Origin: Lachnospiraceae bacterium
GTDB lineage: Bacteria; Bacillota; Clostridia; Lachnospirales; Lachnospiraceae
Reading direction: 5' to 3'
Length of the DNA stretch: 64,000 bases
Assembly: GCA_015057025.1 (NCBI GenBank)
Contig: SVFD01000004.1
Location: 209,720 to 273,719 of the forward strand
Shown here: positions 18,693 through 28,201 of the stretch, one piece after another
Position numbering within the stretch: position 1 is the first letter of the stretch
Layout of the letters: each line of letters begins with the position of its first letter
Notes under the pieces: generated by a model
Database searches by the model: none
The model's input: the letters and a program-made list of their open reading frames with translations, nothing else
Told to the model about the DNA's origin: nothing
Program-made: the position numbers and the translations under genes

Positions 18693-18722
18693 TTGACAGT
18701 TGAATAATCATTCAACTATAAT
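18693..18722 (+). promoter_or_regulatory. Promoter of the metal-resistance operon
   Basis: TTGACA (18693-18698), an 18-base spacer and TATAAT (18717-18722) form a consensus sigma-A promoter. The spacer is almost filled by a palindrome (see next entries), so repressor binding would block polymerase. Confidence 0.9.
18698..18717 (+). promoter_or_regulatory. ArsR-type operator 1
   Basis: AGTTGAAT-aatc-ATTCAACT is an 8-bp perfect inverted repeat within the promoter spacer. The TGAAN(6-8)TTCA core is typical of SmtB/CadC/CzrA-family operators, and the gene directly downstream encodes such a repressor. Confidence 0.85.
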
Positions 18723-18731
18723 ATAAGCAAC

Positions 18732-18751
18732 AGTTGAGCGACTATTCAACT
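18732..18751 (+). promoter_or_regulatory. ArsR-type operator 2
   Basis: AGTTGA-gcgactat-TCAACT is a second, weaker copy of the same palindrome. Its start lies 34 bases after that of operator 1, just past the -10 box near the transcription start. Confidence 0.75.
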
Positions 18752-18777
18752 TTAAACCCTGGTCTGGAGGATGTAAA

Positions 18778-19158
18778 ATGGCACATGAACATCACATACA
18801 TACACACGAAGACACCTGTACCTGCGAAACCGCAGCCATCCACGAAAACGTGGTCAATCACGTCAAAGAAGACTTTCCGCCTTTAGAGACTTTTTCAGAA
18901 CTGGCACTATTTTTTAAGGTATTGGGGGATCCTACAAGAACCCGCATCATGTGGGCACTGGAACAACATGAAATGTGCGTAAGCGATTTGTGCGTATTGT
19001 TAAATATGACCAAATCTGCCATTTCACACCAACTTGCCCTGCTTCGCCAGGCGAATCTGGTAAAGAACCGCAGAGAAGGTAAGACAATTTACTATTCACT
19101 ATCTGATGATCATGTTAAAAAACTGTTCGAGGCAGGATTTGAACATATTAATGAATAA
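18778..19158 (+). CDS. ArsR/SmtB-family metal-sensing repressor (CadC-like)
   Basis: The 126-residue winged-helix repressor releases DNA when it binds metal. The N-terminus is rich in His and Cys (HEHHIHTHEDTCTCE), and the helix before the recognition helix carries CVSDLC, the CadC-type metal site; the recognition helix region is TKSAISHQLALLRQANLV. It is the first gene of a three-gene operon with a metal carrier protein and a P1B ATPase. It sits just downstream of two palindromic operators, implying autoregulation. The Cys pair plus His-rich arm suggests Zn, Cd or Pb sensing. Confidence 0.93.
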   Translation: MAHEHHIHTHEDTCTCETAAIHENVVNHVKEDFPPLETFSELALFFKVLGDPTRTRIMWALEQHEMCVSDLCVLLNMTKSAISHQLALLRQANLVKNRREGKTIYYSLSDDHVKKLFEAGFEHINE

Positions 19159-19184
19159 CTATCAAACCAAAAGGAGACTTTAAA

Positions 19185-19406
19185 ATGAAAAGAAATTATC
19201 GTATTGACGGACTTGATTGTGCACACTGTGCAGCCAAAATGGAAAAGAACGTATCCAAAGTAAAAGGTGTAAAAGAAGTAAGCATTAACTTCCTCACCAC
19301 CAAAATGATGCTGGATTTGGAAGAAGAAAACTTAGACGAAATTATCGCTGGTATTGAAGCAGCGGTGAAAGACGTTGACCCCCGCGTGGTATTGAAGCGG
19401 GCGTAG
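19185..19406 (+). CDS. Heavy-metal-associated (HMA) domain protein
   Basis: This 73-residue ferredoxin-like HMA domain carries the metal-binding motif LDCAHCAAKM with Cys12 and Cys15. It probably hands metal to the ATPase encoded 9 bases downstream, which lacks its own N-terminal HMA domain. Start is supported by AAAAGGAGACTTTAAA. The DCAHC form is common in Zn/Cd transporters, while copper carriers more often have GMTCxxC. Confidence 0.92.
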   Translation: MKRNYRIDGLDCAHCAAKMEKNVSKVKGVKEVSINFLTTKMMLDLEEENLDEIIAGIEAAVKDVDPRVVLKRA

Positions 19407-19415
19407 GAGCATAGT

Positions 19416-21248
19416 ATGAAACAAAGACTTATTCGTTTTATTATCAGTGCCGTTTTGTTTGCGGTTGCCCTAATTTTGTCCGGTAACTTCTTTTATCCGG
19501 CACTGGCACTTTTTATTATTGCATATATCATCGCAGGCTACGACGTCGTATGGAACGCCTTGCGTAATATCATCCGCGGTAAATTATTCGACGAGAACTT
19601 CTTAATGTCCGTGGCAACCATCGGTGCCTTTTTTATCGAAGAATACGCAGAAGCTGTAGCGGTCATGCTCTTCTTCCAGTTAGGCGAATTGTTTCAGGCT
19701 TATGCGGTCAATAAGTCCCGTAAGTCTATTGCAGAACTGATGGATATACGCCCGGACTACGCAAATATCATGGTAGACAGCGAAATCAAGAAAGTTGACC
19801 CTTACGATGTGGCAATCGGTGATATCATCATCATCCGGCCCGGTGAAAAAATTCCTCTGGATGGCATCGTGACCGAAGGCAATGCCCAGTTAGATACTTC
19901 TGCCCTTACAGGCGAATCCCTTCCCAAAGAAGTCGGTGTTGGCGATACCGTCTTAAGCGGCTCCATTAATTTAAATGGTATCTTAAAAGTAGAAGTCACG
20001 TCAGAATTCGGCGAATCCACCGTAAATAAAATTCTTGACCTTGTTGAGAATGCCGGTAATAAAAAATCAAACTCCGAGAATTTTATTACCAAATTTGCTT
20101 TGGTTTATACACCTATCGTAGTTGGCTGTGCCGTTTTACTGGCAGTGATTCCTCCCTTTATTTTTAAGCTGGAGACATTCTCTTTCTGGTTAGAACGCGC
20201 CCTTTCCTTCCTTGTTGTATCCTGCCCCTGCGCTTTGGTAATCTCCGTACCTTTAAGTTTCTTTGGTGGTATCGGCGGTGCCTCCAAAGCAGGTATCCTT
20301 ATCAAAGGAAGCAACTACTTAGAAGCACTTGCACAGGCAAATACTATTGTCTGGGATAAAACAGGAACTTTAACTCGCGGTGAATTTGCTGTAGAAGAAA
20401 TCAAAGCTGTGGAAATGTCGGAAGATACGCTTTTAGAATTCACGGCTCATGCAGAAAGCTACTCTTCACACCCGATTTCTTTATCCTTAAAAGAATCCTA
20501 CGGCAAAGAAATCGAACTGGAACGTGTTAAGAATTATGAAGAAATTTCAGGTTTCGGCGTAAGCGCTCTTGTAGATGACTATACAATCCTTGTAGGAAAT
20601 GAAAAGCTTATGAAAGAGCGCGGTATTGCGTATGAAAAGGCTGATGCTATCGGCACAATCTGCTACGTAGCAATTAATGAAAAGTTTGCAGGTTCCATTG
20701 TAATTGCAGATCAGATTAAGAAAGATTCTGCTGATGCAATCAAGTCATTAAAGAAGCACGTTGACAAACAGGTAATGCTTACCGGCGATGTGGATTCCGT
20801 TGGTCAAAAGGTAGGCAAAGAATTAGGTTTGGACGAAGTCTATACACAACTCCTTCCTACCGATAAAGTTGCCAAAGTCGAAGAACTTTTATCTAAATCG
20901 TCGTCCAAGAAAAAAGTAGTCTTCGTAGGTGACGGTATGAACGATGCCCCGGTCCTTGCAAGAGCCGATATCGGCATTGCAATGGGTGCCTTGGGAAGCG
21001 ATGTTGCCATTGAAGCAGCAGACATTGTTATTATGAATGATGAACCTTCAAAGCTTGTCAAAGCCATGGAAATATCCAAGAAAACCCACGGCATCGCTAT
21101 GCAGAACATCATTTTTGCCCTTGTTGTAAAAATAGGTATTTTGATTCTGATTGCCTTCGGACTTGCCAATATGTGGGCGGCGGTATTTGCCGATGTAGGC
21201 GTATGTGTACTGGCTATATTAAATGCTATGAGAGCGTTAAAATCATAA
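19416..21248 (+). CDS. P1B-type heavy-metal ATPase (Zn/Cd/Pb export, CadA/ZntA-like)
   Basis: The 610-residue pump has the P1B signature SCPCALVIS (CPC near residues 269-271), the phosphorylation motif DKTGTLT (Asp about 314), an HP-type motif (SSHPIS) and the hinge GDGMNDAPVLARADIGIAMG. The N-terminal metal-binding domain typical of CadA is absent; the separate HMA protein just upstream supplies it. The CPC plus C-terminal helix content points to Zn/Cd export rather than Cu. It is the last gene of the operon, followed by a terminator. Confidence 0.93.
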   Translation: MKQRLIRFIISAVLFAVALILSGNFFYPALALFIIAYIIAGYDVVWNALRNIIRGKLFDENFLMSVATIGAFFIEEYAEAVAVMLFFQLGELFQAYAVNKSRKSIAELMDIRPDYANIMVDSEIKKVDPYDVAIGDIIIIRPGEKIPLDGIVTEGNAQLDTSALTGESLPKEVGVGDTVLSGSINLNGILKVEVTSEFGESTVNKILDLVENAGNKKSNSENFITKFALVYTPIVVGCAVLLAVIPPFIFKLETFSFWLERALSFLVVSCPCALVISVPLSFFGGIGGASKAGILIKGSNYLEALAQANTIVWDKTGTLTRGEFAVEEIKAVEMSEDTLLEFTAHAESYSSHPISLSLKESYGKEIELERVKNYEEISGFGVSALVDDYTILVGNEKLMKERGIAYEKADAIGTICYVAINEKFAGSIVIADQIKKDSADAIKSLKKHVDKQVMLTGDVDSVGQKVGKELGLDEVYTQLLPTDKVAKVEELLSKSSSKKKVVFVGDGMNDAPVLARADIGIAMGALGSDVAIEAADIVIMNDEPSKLVKAMEISKKTHGIAMQNIIFALVVKIGILILIAFGLANMWAAVFADVGVCVLAILNAMRALKS

Positions 21249-21270
21249 AATTTATATTATCAAAAATAAG

Positions 21271-21316
21271 AAAGCCATGTGTCCGTAATATACTTACTCG
21301 ACACATGGCTTTTATT
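21271..21316 (+). terminator. Terminator after the metal-ATPase gene
   Basis: AAAGCCATGTGTC (21271-21283) pairs with GACACATGGCTTT (21300-21312), followed by a T-rich run. It may also serve the converging SseB-like gene. Confidence 0.88.
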
Positions 21317-21342
21317 TACTACTCTCTTTTGCCTAATTTAAA

Positions 21343-22134
21343 TTACTGCTTTTCATAAAAAGGTTTAGTTCTGTTATAAATCTTACGTCCCAACTCATTC
21401 TCAACACTGAGAATATCCAGACACATATTATTAAGATACGGCTTAGCAGCTTCTGCCACACCATCAAATAAAGCCTGACGCTCTCCCACAAATTCGAGAA
21501 CAATCAAATAACTTTCTTCAGAACCCTGACACATTAATTGTAAATAAGCACTCTGAACATTACTCTGCTTTGATAAATACTTCTTAACAGCTTCCACCAT
21601 CTCTGTAGGGTAATTGAGAGGTTCACCAAAATACACTTCCTCACCTTCTTTAATACGGTGCTTATTGGCATCCTCTTTTCTTCCGTCTTTTACTTCTTTA
21701 ATCATAATAGATTGTTCTTTGCTAAAAATCACATTTGTGCCAAAAGGATCAATAACAAAACCGGCAATTTTACCGTCACCCACAGAATTTTTAAGCAAAT
21801 GGGCATAATCATCAAAATTAGATATAATTGTCTGATTATCCTGATTCGGTCTCCATTTTCTCATCTCTTCAAATGATGTAAATGCAAGGAAAAATCTCTG
21901 CCCCTTACCATTCTCAATCATATGAAAACGAATCTTGGAGTCAGGCGGCAACGTAATCGTTGTCATCATTCTGCCATCAGTTTCCGGTGCCGGTGTAATG
22001 GATACCGGTGCTAAAAATTTCGCCTCTACCATTAAATCAAGCATATGACTCTGGTTTTCAGGCGAATTGTCCTTTTTCATAACATCAATTGCCTTCAGTA
22101 ATTCATCATTATTAATCGCGTTTGTATAATCCAT
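21343..22134 (-). CDS. SseB-family protein
   Basis: The 263-residue protein shows the SseB N-terminal domain (FFLAFTSFEEMRKW and AGFVIDPFGTNVIFSKEQSIMIKE) and a C-terminal SseB-like domain (PTEMVEAVKKYLSKQSNVQSAYLQLM, SYLIVLEFVGERQALFDGVAEAAKPYL). SseB was named for serine sensitivity in E. coli and its biochemical role is unclear. It lies 25 bases after a small Smr-domain gene, and the two probably share a transcript. Confidence 0.85.
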   Translation of the reverse strand: MDYTNAINNDELLKAIDVMKKDNSPENQSHMLDLMVEAKFLAPVSITPAPETDGRMMTTITLPPDSKIRFHMIENGKGQRFFLAFTSFEEMRKWRPNQDNQTIISNFDDYAHLLKNSVGDGKIAGFVIDPFGTNVIFSKEQSIMIKEVKDGRKEDANKHRIKEGEEVYFGEPLNYPTEMVEAVKKYLSKQSNVQSAYLQLMCQGSEESYLIVLEFVGERQALFDGVAEAAKPYLNNMCLDILSVENELGRKIYNRTKPFYEKQ

Positions 22135-22159
22135 TTCTTTTTCCTTTCCGCCTGTTTCC

Positions 22160-22411
22160 CTAATATTCTCTTAAAACAAGCTCCGTGATTCCCTGATTCG
22201 TGCCTGGCACAACTCTTTTTACCTTATTATGACCGTAATACGCATACTCCTCCTGAATCATTTTTTTAATAGCTGTGCCACCGTGAAAGCCATGAATCAG
22301 ACGGATGCGATATACACCCGAACCGGCACTTACTAAAACCCTGTCAATTTCAGCTTGCGCCTGAGCACAATTCATATTGTGTAAATCCAACTCAATAATC
22401 GGGGAATTCAT
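22160..22411 (-). CDS. Stand-alone Smr-domain protein
   Basis: The 83 residues form a single Smr domain: IELDLHNM near the start, then RLIHGFHGG and a C-terminal NQGITELVL segment. Smr domains occur at the C-terminus of MutS2 and as stand-alone nucleases or RNA-binding proteins. The HGxGxxxL region reads HGFHGGTAI here, so the usual HGKG is altered. A GGAAGTAAAT ribosome site precedes the ATG. Co-directional with the SseB-like gene. Confidence 0.83.
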   Translation of the reverse strand: MNSPIIELDLHNMNCAQAQAEIDRVLVSAGSGVYRIRLIHGFHGGTAIKKMIQEEYAYYGHNKVKRVVPGTNQGITELVLREY

Positions 22412-22628
22412 TATTTACTTCCTTTGCATATTTAATCAGTTTCCTATCATCAATTTATCTGAACAAACAGAAATACTTATCGGAAACAGTTACGCTTACC
22501 GAATGAGTATAACATAAACTTAGGCATTCTGCATACCTTTTTCATAAAACTACCACAATTTCTTCTGTATCTAAGCCAAAACTTAAGTTTTTATATGCAT
22601 TACATTATGCTTTTACATCCCATCAATC

Positions 22629-22657
22629 TTGACAATCCTCTCGTAATTTAGGATAAT
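22629..22657 (+). promoter_or_regulatory. Promoter and leader of the ABC-F gene
   Basis: TTGACA (22629-22634), 17 bases and GATAAT (22652-22657) form a good sigma-A promoter 116 bases before the ATG. The leader contains a hairpin GGATTGT (22692-22698) / ACAATCC (22713-22719). I see no T-run attenuator. The remaining intergenic stretch 22412-22628 is AT-rich, and I see no gene in it. Confidence 0.75.
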
Positions 22658-22772
22658 ATTCAAGTCTGTGCGTTATCAGCAATTCACTGCAGGATTGTCC
22701 ATCATCAACCGCACAATCCATTGATATCGCTTACCCACGAACTTACGCGTAACCTCATTGAAAGGATAAATT

Positions 22773-24326
22773 ATGAGTATTTTAAATGTAGAACACCTAT
22801 CCCACGGCTTTGGTGACCGCGCCATTTTTCAGGATGTATCGTTCCGTTTGTTAAAAGGAGAACATATTGGCTTAGTTGGTGCCAACGGCGAAGGTAAATC
22901 CACTTTTATGAATATCATTACCGGAAAATTAATGCCGGATGAAGGTAAGGTTGAATGGTCCAAAAATGTGCAGGTCGGCTACTTAGACCAGCACACGGTA
23001 CTTGAACAAGGTATGACAGTCCGGGATGTACTGGCTTCTGCCTTTGATTCCCTCTTCGCATGGGAAACAAGAATGAATGAAATTTGTGACTTGCTGGGTA
23101 CAGCCGATGAAAACGAAATGGACGCTTATATGGAAGAACTGGGAACTATTCAGGACTTACTGGATGCCCACGACTTTTACTTAATCGACTCCAAGGTCGA
23201 AGAAGTTGCAGCCGCTTTAGGCTTAACTGAAATCGGTATTGAACGAGATGTTACTGAATTGAGCGGTGGTCAAAGAACCAAAGTGCTACTTGGCAAACTT
23301 CTTTTATCCAAGCCTGATATCTTGCTCCTTGACGAGCCTACCAATTATTTGGATGTGAATCATATTGAGTGGCTGAAGAGATATTTGATTGACTACGAGA
23401 ACGCTTTTATCTTAATTTCTCACGATATTCCGTTTTTGAACGAGGTAGTCAATTTAATTTATCATATGGATCATCAGGAATTAAACCGTTATGTAGGTAA
23501 CTATGATAAGTTTATGGAAGTCTACGAAATGAAGCAGGCTCAACTGGAAGCTGCTTATAATAAACAGCAGAAAGAAATTGCTGACTTAAAAGATTTCGTT
23601 GCCAGAAACAAGGCCAGAGTTGCCACCCGTAATATGGCAATGTCCCGCCAGAAGAAGTTAGATAAAATGGATATTATTGAACTAAATGCAGAGCGTCCCA
23701 AACCGGAATTTCACTTTAAAACTGCTCGTGTACCGGGAAGATATATTTTCCAGACCAAGGATTTGGTGATTGGCTATGACACACCACTGTCTTCTCCTCT
23801 CACCTTAGAAATGGAGCGTGGCAGTAAAATCGTTCTCTCCGGTGCCAACGGTATCGGTAAATCTACGCTTCTAAAAAGTATCTTAGGCCTAATTCCTTCT
23901 TTAAGCGGAAGTGTTGCTTTAGGTGATTATTTAGAAATTGGTTATTACGAACAGGAAATGTCCGTCATGCCGGAAACCACCTGTATCGAAGAAATATGGA
24001 ACGAATTCCCGGGTTATACCCAGTATGAAGTACGTTCTGCCCTTGCCAAGTGCGGTCTTACCACCAAACACATTGAAAGCAAGGTAAAAGTATTAAGCGG
24101 TGGCGAGCAAAGCAAGGTCCGCCTCTGTAAAATCTTAAATCGTGAAAGCAATATTCTGGTATTGGACGAGCCTACCAACCATTTGGACGTAGATGCCAAA
24201 GAAGCACTTGCAAAAGCCTTAAAAGAGTACAAAGGCAGCATTCTTATGGTATGCCACGAACCCGACTTTTATGCCGATTTTGCCACTGCAGTTTGGGACT
24301 GCTCCAAGTGGACCACTATGTTATAA
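22773..24326 (+). CDS. ABC-F family ATPase (ribosome-associated, EttA/YbiT-like)
   Basis: The 517-residue protein has two ABC ATPase domains and no membrane part. Walker A motifs are GANGEGKST (about 37) and GANGIGKST (about 361). Signatures are LSGGQRTK and LSGGEQSK, with DEPTNYLD and DEPTNHLD Walker B regions. The linker (about 250-310) is rich in Lys/Arg as in ABC-F factors that bind the ribosomal E site. It is close to the YbiT-type group in layout. Some ABC-F proteins confer antibiotic resistance; the short linker gives no direct support for that. Confidence 0.93.
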   Translation: MSILNVEHLSHGFGDRAIFQDVSFRLLKGEHIGLVGANGEGKSTFMNIITGKLMPDEGKVEWSKNVQVGYLDQHTVLEQGMTVRDVLASAFDSLFAWETRMNEICDLLGTADENEMDAYMEELGTIQDLLDAHDFYLIDSKVEEVAAALGLTEIGIERDVTELSGGQRTKVLLGKLLLSKPDILLLDEPTNYLDVNHIEWLKRYLIDYENAFILISHDIPFLNEVVNLIYHMDHQELNRYVGNYDKFMEVYEMKQAQLEAAYNKQQKEIADLKDFVARNKARVATRNMAMSRQKKLDKMDIIELNAERPKPEFHFKTARVPGRYIFQTKDLVIGYDTPLSSPLTLEMERGSKIVLSGANGIGKSTLLKSILGLIPSLSGSVALGDYLEIGYYEQEMSVMPETTCIEEIWNEFPGYTQYEVRSALAKCGLTTKHIESKVKVLSGGEQSKVRLCKILNRESNILVLDEPTNHLDVDAKEALAKALKEYKGSILMVCHEPDFYADFATAVWDCSKWTTML

Positions 24327-24363
24327 TAGCAAATACACTATAAAAGAATTTGTATAATATACA

Positions 24364-24396
24364 AAAAGCGCAACCATAATCAAACGGTTGCGCTTT
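24364..24396. terminator. Bidirectional terminator
   Basis: AAAAGCGCAACC (24364-24375) pairs with GGTTGCGCTTT (24386-24396); T runs follow on both strands. It separates the converging ABC-F and chemoreceptor genes. Confidence 0.88.
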
Positions 24397-24427
24397 CTCT
24401 TCTAATAGAAATTACTATTTATGCATG

Positions 24428-26128
24428 CTACATATAAAATACATTTGTCTTGTCTTTTAATTCTGTTGCATATGTGTTCATCTTCTGAGCATTCTGTGCA
24501 ATATCTTCTACAATTGCTGTTACCTCAGTTACAGATGCTGATGTTTCTTCTGTAGCTGCTGCATTTTCTTCTGCAATCGCTGTTAAGTTCTGAACAATGT
24601 CAATTACATTTGCTCTTGCATCATCCAAGCGGATAGTCTTCTCTTCAATTGCTTCAACACCCTTAATAGACGCATCAATTCCGGCCTTAACCTGGCTGAA
24701 GGCTTCACCCGCACGGACTACCTTTTCATTCTGTGCATCCATAATTTCTTTCACTTCATCCATGGTAGCAACTGCTTTTTCGGAGTCTTCCATTAACTCA
24801 TTAATAATCTGAGCGATTTCCTTAGTAGATGCATTTGACTGCTCTGCCAGTTTCTGAATCTGTGCTGCTACAACTGCGAAACCACGTCCCTGTTCTCCGG
24901 CTCTTGCTGCTTCAATGGAAGCATTAAGTGAAAGAAGATTGGTTTCTTCTGCAATACCGGTGATCATCTTGGTTACTTCACGGATACGCATTGCTGATTC
25001 GTTTGTTGTATGTGTCTGTTCATAGATAACATCAATTGCTTTTTTGGTCTGACCGTTGATTTCATCCAATTCATCCAAAGCCTGGGTAGCCACATCACCC
25101 GCCGCCTGCATTTCTTCTGCATGAGCAAGTAAAGTTTCTACTTCTTCTCTGGTCTGCTCAACCATTTCACCCATAATAATAACGTTTTCGGTTGCACTCT
25201 GTGTTTCAGTTGCCTGGGAAGTTGCGCCTTCTGAAATTTCAGAAACCGCCATATCTACCTGACCGATTGCTTTTGCTGCTTCATTTGTCTGCTCATCAAC
25301 CTGCTGTGCAGCAAGCTGTACTGCATCACCCTTTTCAATAATAGCACCGATTACTTCTTTCATCTGTCCGCGAAGGTTAAGAACTGCACGCATTAACTTA
25401 CCGATTTCATCTCTTCTCTTTAATGCACGTCTGTCAATATCTGCATTCAAATTACCGTTTGCAAGTGAATCCAAAGCTTTTACGCTTAATCCTAAGTCTC
25501 TTGTCATCTTGCTGATACTAATGAATGAAATAATAAATGCAATCAGTGAAATACCACCGATTAAAACCAACATATTGGTAATGATGATTCTTGCGCCGTT
25601 GTCGGCGTGTCCTTTGTCCATACCTGCAAATACCATACCAATGATTTCAGTATGTTCATCATTCCATAAAGGTCTGTAATATCCGTAATACTCTACGCCT
25701 GCAATTTCAAGCTTTTCATCTATGTACTCACCGCCGTTGGTAATAACCGCTTCGACGATTTCAGGCTTGGCCTGTGTTCCAATCATACGGTTACCATTTT
25801 CATCTTTTAAGGATGTAGAATATCTGGTATCACCATAAAAGATAGTAACCGCAACTGAAGACTCTGTCATAATATCGTCTACGATATCCGTATGCTGGGT
25901 TACATTTACCTGTCCCTTCCAAAGTTCACCGTCTTTTACCTCAAAAGGCGCACTCTCATCTAATAAATGTAATGTATCCTGAATTGAAACTGCAGTTGCT
26001 TTCAATCCCTGCTCAACCGTTCCTGCACTGATATCTACGGTTTGCGCACGCCCGATTGTTGCTACAAAAATTGCTACAACTACCAATGGCACCAATACAT
26101 ACATTGCAATTTTAAATCTTAATTTCAT
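24428..26128 (-). CDS. Methyl-accepting chemotaxis protein with Cache-type sensor
   Basis: The 566-residue receptor has membrane helices at about 8-28 and 183-205 with an extracytoplasmic sensor between them, of single-Cache type (sequence [26 protein letters not shown] and [25 protein letters not shown]). A HAMP region (about 205-260) and a long signalling coiled coil follow, with the highly conserved hairpin tip [28 protein letters not shown]. It would feed CheA/CheW, which are not in the window. It is a single-gene unit with its own promoter. Confidence 0.93.
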   Translation of the reverse strand: MKLRFKIAMYVLVPLVVVAIFVATIGRAQTVDISAGTVEQGLKATAVSIQDTLHLLDESAPFEVKDGELWKGQVNVTQHTDIVDDIMTESSVAVTIFYGDTRYSTSLKDENGNRMIGTQAKPEIVEAVITNGGEYIDEKLEIAGVEYYGYYRPLWNDEHTEIIGMVFAGMDKGHADNGARIIITNMLVLIGGISLIAFIISFISISKMTRDLGLSVKALDSLANGNLNADIDRRALKRRDEIGKLMRAVLNLRGQMKEVIGAIIEKGDAVQLAAQQVDEQTNEAAKAIGQVDMAVSEISEGATSQATETQSATENVIIMGEMVEQTREEVETLLAHAEEMQAAGDVATQALDELDEINGQTKKAIDVIYEQTHTTNESAMRIREVTKMITGIAEETNLLSLNASIEAARAGEQGRGFAVVAAQIQKLAEQSNASTKEIAQIINELMEDSEKAVATMDEVKEIMDAQNEKVVRAGEAFSQVKAGIDASIKGVEAIEEKTIRLDDARANVIDIVQNLTAIAEENAAATEETSASVTEVTAIVEDIAQNAQKMNTYATELKDKTNVFYM

Positions 26129-26168
26129 ACTCTAAGCCCCCTAACTTGCATAGTTATATACATTATTA

Positions 26169-26197
26169 ACTATACATTTTTTGTACAGTTTTGTCAA
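26169..26197 (-). promoter_or_regulatory. Sigma-A promoter for the chemoreceptor gene
   Basis: On the minus strand TTGACA, a 17-base spacer and TATAGT lie 41 bases before the ATG. An imperfect repeat ATAGTTA (26150-26156) / TAACTAT (26167-26173) overlaps the -10 region and could be a regulatory site. Confidence 0.78.
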
Positions 26198-26247
26198 TGT
26201 AAAAGAGGACTTTTAAAGTCTATTATGCAATTCTGCCAAAATAAATC

Positions 26248-26928
26248 TTAGTACTCTTTTTTCTGTATGATGCGGATGCTGATTAACATAGAAACCGCAA
26301 TGCTAAGTATTACAATTCCAATTATAATTGCTACTATCACAATCGGATTAAATGTCTCAATTTTAGCAAGCAAGTCGTTTACAACGGCCATTTTATCACC
26401 GCCCACACCATTGGATGCCATAGTCACAACTTTCTGAATGCTATAAATAATTGCCGCAACAGCACCCCAAAGAATCAGTATAATCACTCTTCTTTTTTCG
26501 GCGCTGAATTTCATATACAGGGGTAAAAGTATCGCTGATGCCAGCATAATTCCGCATATCCATCCTACGCTAACCGATAACATTTCAATCGTTTCAAATC
26601 CCCAGTTTATAAATCCTTTCGTAACAAGGTATAAGATAAACATCACCAAACCGCACAACACGGTATTTATAAAAGTAAACACATACTTCTCAATCGCATA
26701 ACCCTTGCGGCTGGCAGGCAAAGTCATAAGAAACGACATACCATTGTCCAACTCATCATAATTAATAGTACCTGCTGACATAATCATGGCTAGCATCATC
26801 ATATATCCTACGAGGAAATCAATCTCCATGGTGGAAATTACCATCAAAACGCCGATTGCAAGAATTAAAATAAGACTTTTCTTCTGTGTCAAAAGAATTC
26901 TATAATCTTTTACCAATAACGTTTTCAT
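26248..26928 (-). CDS. ABC-2 type transporter permease
   Basis: The 226-residue protein has six predicted membrane helices and the motif ELDNGMSFLMTLPASRKGYAIEKYVF, typical of the ABC-2 permease that pairs with YtrB-like ATPases. It is separated by one base from the ATPase gene and is the last gene of the GntR-ATPase-permease operon. The substrate is unknown; YtrA-type systems often respond to cell-wall antibiotics or peptides. Confidence 0.88.
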   Translation of the reverse strand: MKTLLVKDYRILLTQKKSLILILAIGVLMVISTMEIDFLVGYMMMLAMIMSAGTINYDELDNGMSFLMTLPASRKGYAIEKYVFTFINTVLCGLVMFILYLVTKGFINWGFETIEMLSVSVGWICGIMLASAILLPLYMKFSAEKRRVIILILWGAVAAIIYSIQKVVTMASNGVGGDKMAVVNDLLAKIETFNPIVIVAIIIGIVILSIAVSMLISIRIIQKKEY

Positions 26929-26929
26929 A

Positions 26930-27790
26930 TTATGCCTCCTTCTTTCCGTTTGCAGAAATCATAAGGGTAATTACCTGATCTATACCTGCCTTTTCAATGG
27001 TAATGTCGGGATAATTCTCCCGATAAAAGGCTTTCTGTGCAGTAAGGCACGCATAGCCGTAACTTTCTTCTTTAGCACATAAAAGGTACTCTTTCTCTAA
27101 TTTCCCATACTGCTCCCCGGTTACTTTTAATACGCCGTATTCGTCAAGGATTACACCGGTCTCTTCGTGAAGCAGAATCCGACCGTTTTCAATCATATAA
27201 ACGTCATCGCATAAACCCTCTAAGTCAGATGCAATGTGAGAGCTGATTAAAATACTGTTGTCTTCTTTTTTCATATATTCACGGAGCATATCCAAAATTT
27301 CTTCTCTTGCAATGACGTCAAGACCTGCTGTGGGTTCATCCAGAATCAGCACTTCTGCATCGTGAGACAATGCTGCAAGAATCTTTAATTTTGCCTTCAT
27401 ACCAGTAGAAAATTCCTTGATTTGCTTATCCTTAGGCAGTCTCTGCTTTTCGCATTGACTCATAAAGTCATCTTCCTTAAACGAAGGATAGGCTGCTTTT
27501 AAAATCTTTGCTACATCCTTTATTTTCAAATAACCGCTAAAACCGGACTCTGCCAACACCACACCCAGCTTTCTTTTAGTGTCACTGTCTAAATCTGACG
27601 CGTTTTTACCATCGATTGTAATCGCACCACCGTCCCCGTGAATTAATCCTAAGATTAATTTAAAAGCAGTTGACTTACCGGCTCCGTTTCTGCCAATCAA
27701 TCCGGTGACACAACCGGGCTCTAACTTCAGACTACAGTCCAATTCAAAGTTACCATATTTCTTTTTTGCATTTTCCAATTGAATAACCAT
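26930..27790 (-). CDS. ABC transporter ATPase (YtrB-like)
   Basis: The 286-residue ATPase has Walker A GRNGAGKST (about 33-41), a degenerate signature EFSTGMKAK in place of LSGGQ, Walker B with LILDEPTAGLDV, and the H-loop ILISSHIASDLE. The C-terminal region (about 215-286) is unlike the core ABC fold and resembles the YtrB/YxlF type. It starts just after gntR and ends one base before the permease, so all three are coupled. Confidence 0.92.
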   Translation of the reverse strand: MVIQLENAKKKYGNFELDCSLKLEPGCVTGLIGRNGAGKSTAFKLILGLIHGDGGAITIDGKNASDLDSDTKRKLGVVLAESGFSGYLKIKDVAKILKAAYPSFKEDDFMSQCEKQRLPKDKQIKEFSTGMKAKLKILAALSHDAEVLILDEPTAGLDVIAREEILDMLREYMKKEDNSILISSHIASDLEGLCDDVYMIENGRILLHEETGVILDEYGVLKVTGEQYGKLEKEYLLCAKEESYGYACLTAQKAFYRENYPDITIEKAGIDQVITLMISANGKKEA

Positions 27791-27791
27791 T

Positions 27792-28163
27792 TTACTCCTC
27801 CATCAACAATTCGAATAATTGTGTGATTTCTTCCTCCGTCATGCCGCAACTCTTAGCCTTTTTAATCACAGAGTCCAACTCTTTCTCCACTTCCTTCTTC
27901 TGGGCTTCCAGAGCCAGATCACGGTTCACACCCGCCACAAAACTGCCTTTGCCGTGAACAGTCACGATAAAACCTTCCTGTTCTAAGGTATCATAAGCTT
28001 TTTTAACCGTAAGGGCGCTGATACGCAATTCACCGGCGAGTTCTCTTACCGAAGGAAGTTTACTTTCCGGTGCAAGACTACCGTTAAGAATTTCCTGTTT
28101 TACCTGCGATACCACCTGTTCATAGATGGGTTGCATTGACGAATTACTGATAATAATATTCAT
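27792..28163 (-). CDS. GntR-family repressor, YtrA subfamily
   Basis: The 123-residue regulator has the GntR winged helix (PIYEQVVSQVKQEILNGSLAPESKLPSVRELAGELRISALTVKKAYDTLEQEGFI) and only a short C-terminal helix region, as in the YtrA subfamily. Such proteins repress the ABC operon they head. A long palindrome covering the promoter just upstream is the expected operator. Its stop is next to the ATPase start codon. Confidence 0.92.
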   Translation of the reverse strand: MNIIISNSSMQPIYEQVVSQVKQEILNGSLAPESKLPSVRELAGELRISALTVKKAYDTLEQEGFIVTVHGKGSFVAGVNRDLALEAQKKEVEKELDSVIKKAKSCGMTEEEITQLFELLMEE

Positions 28164-28201
28164 TGGGTACCTCTCTTATATTGCTGTCGACACAAACAGT
28201 A

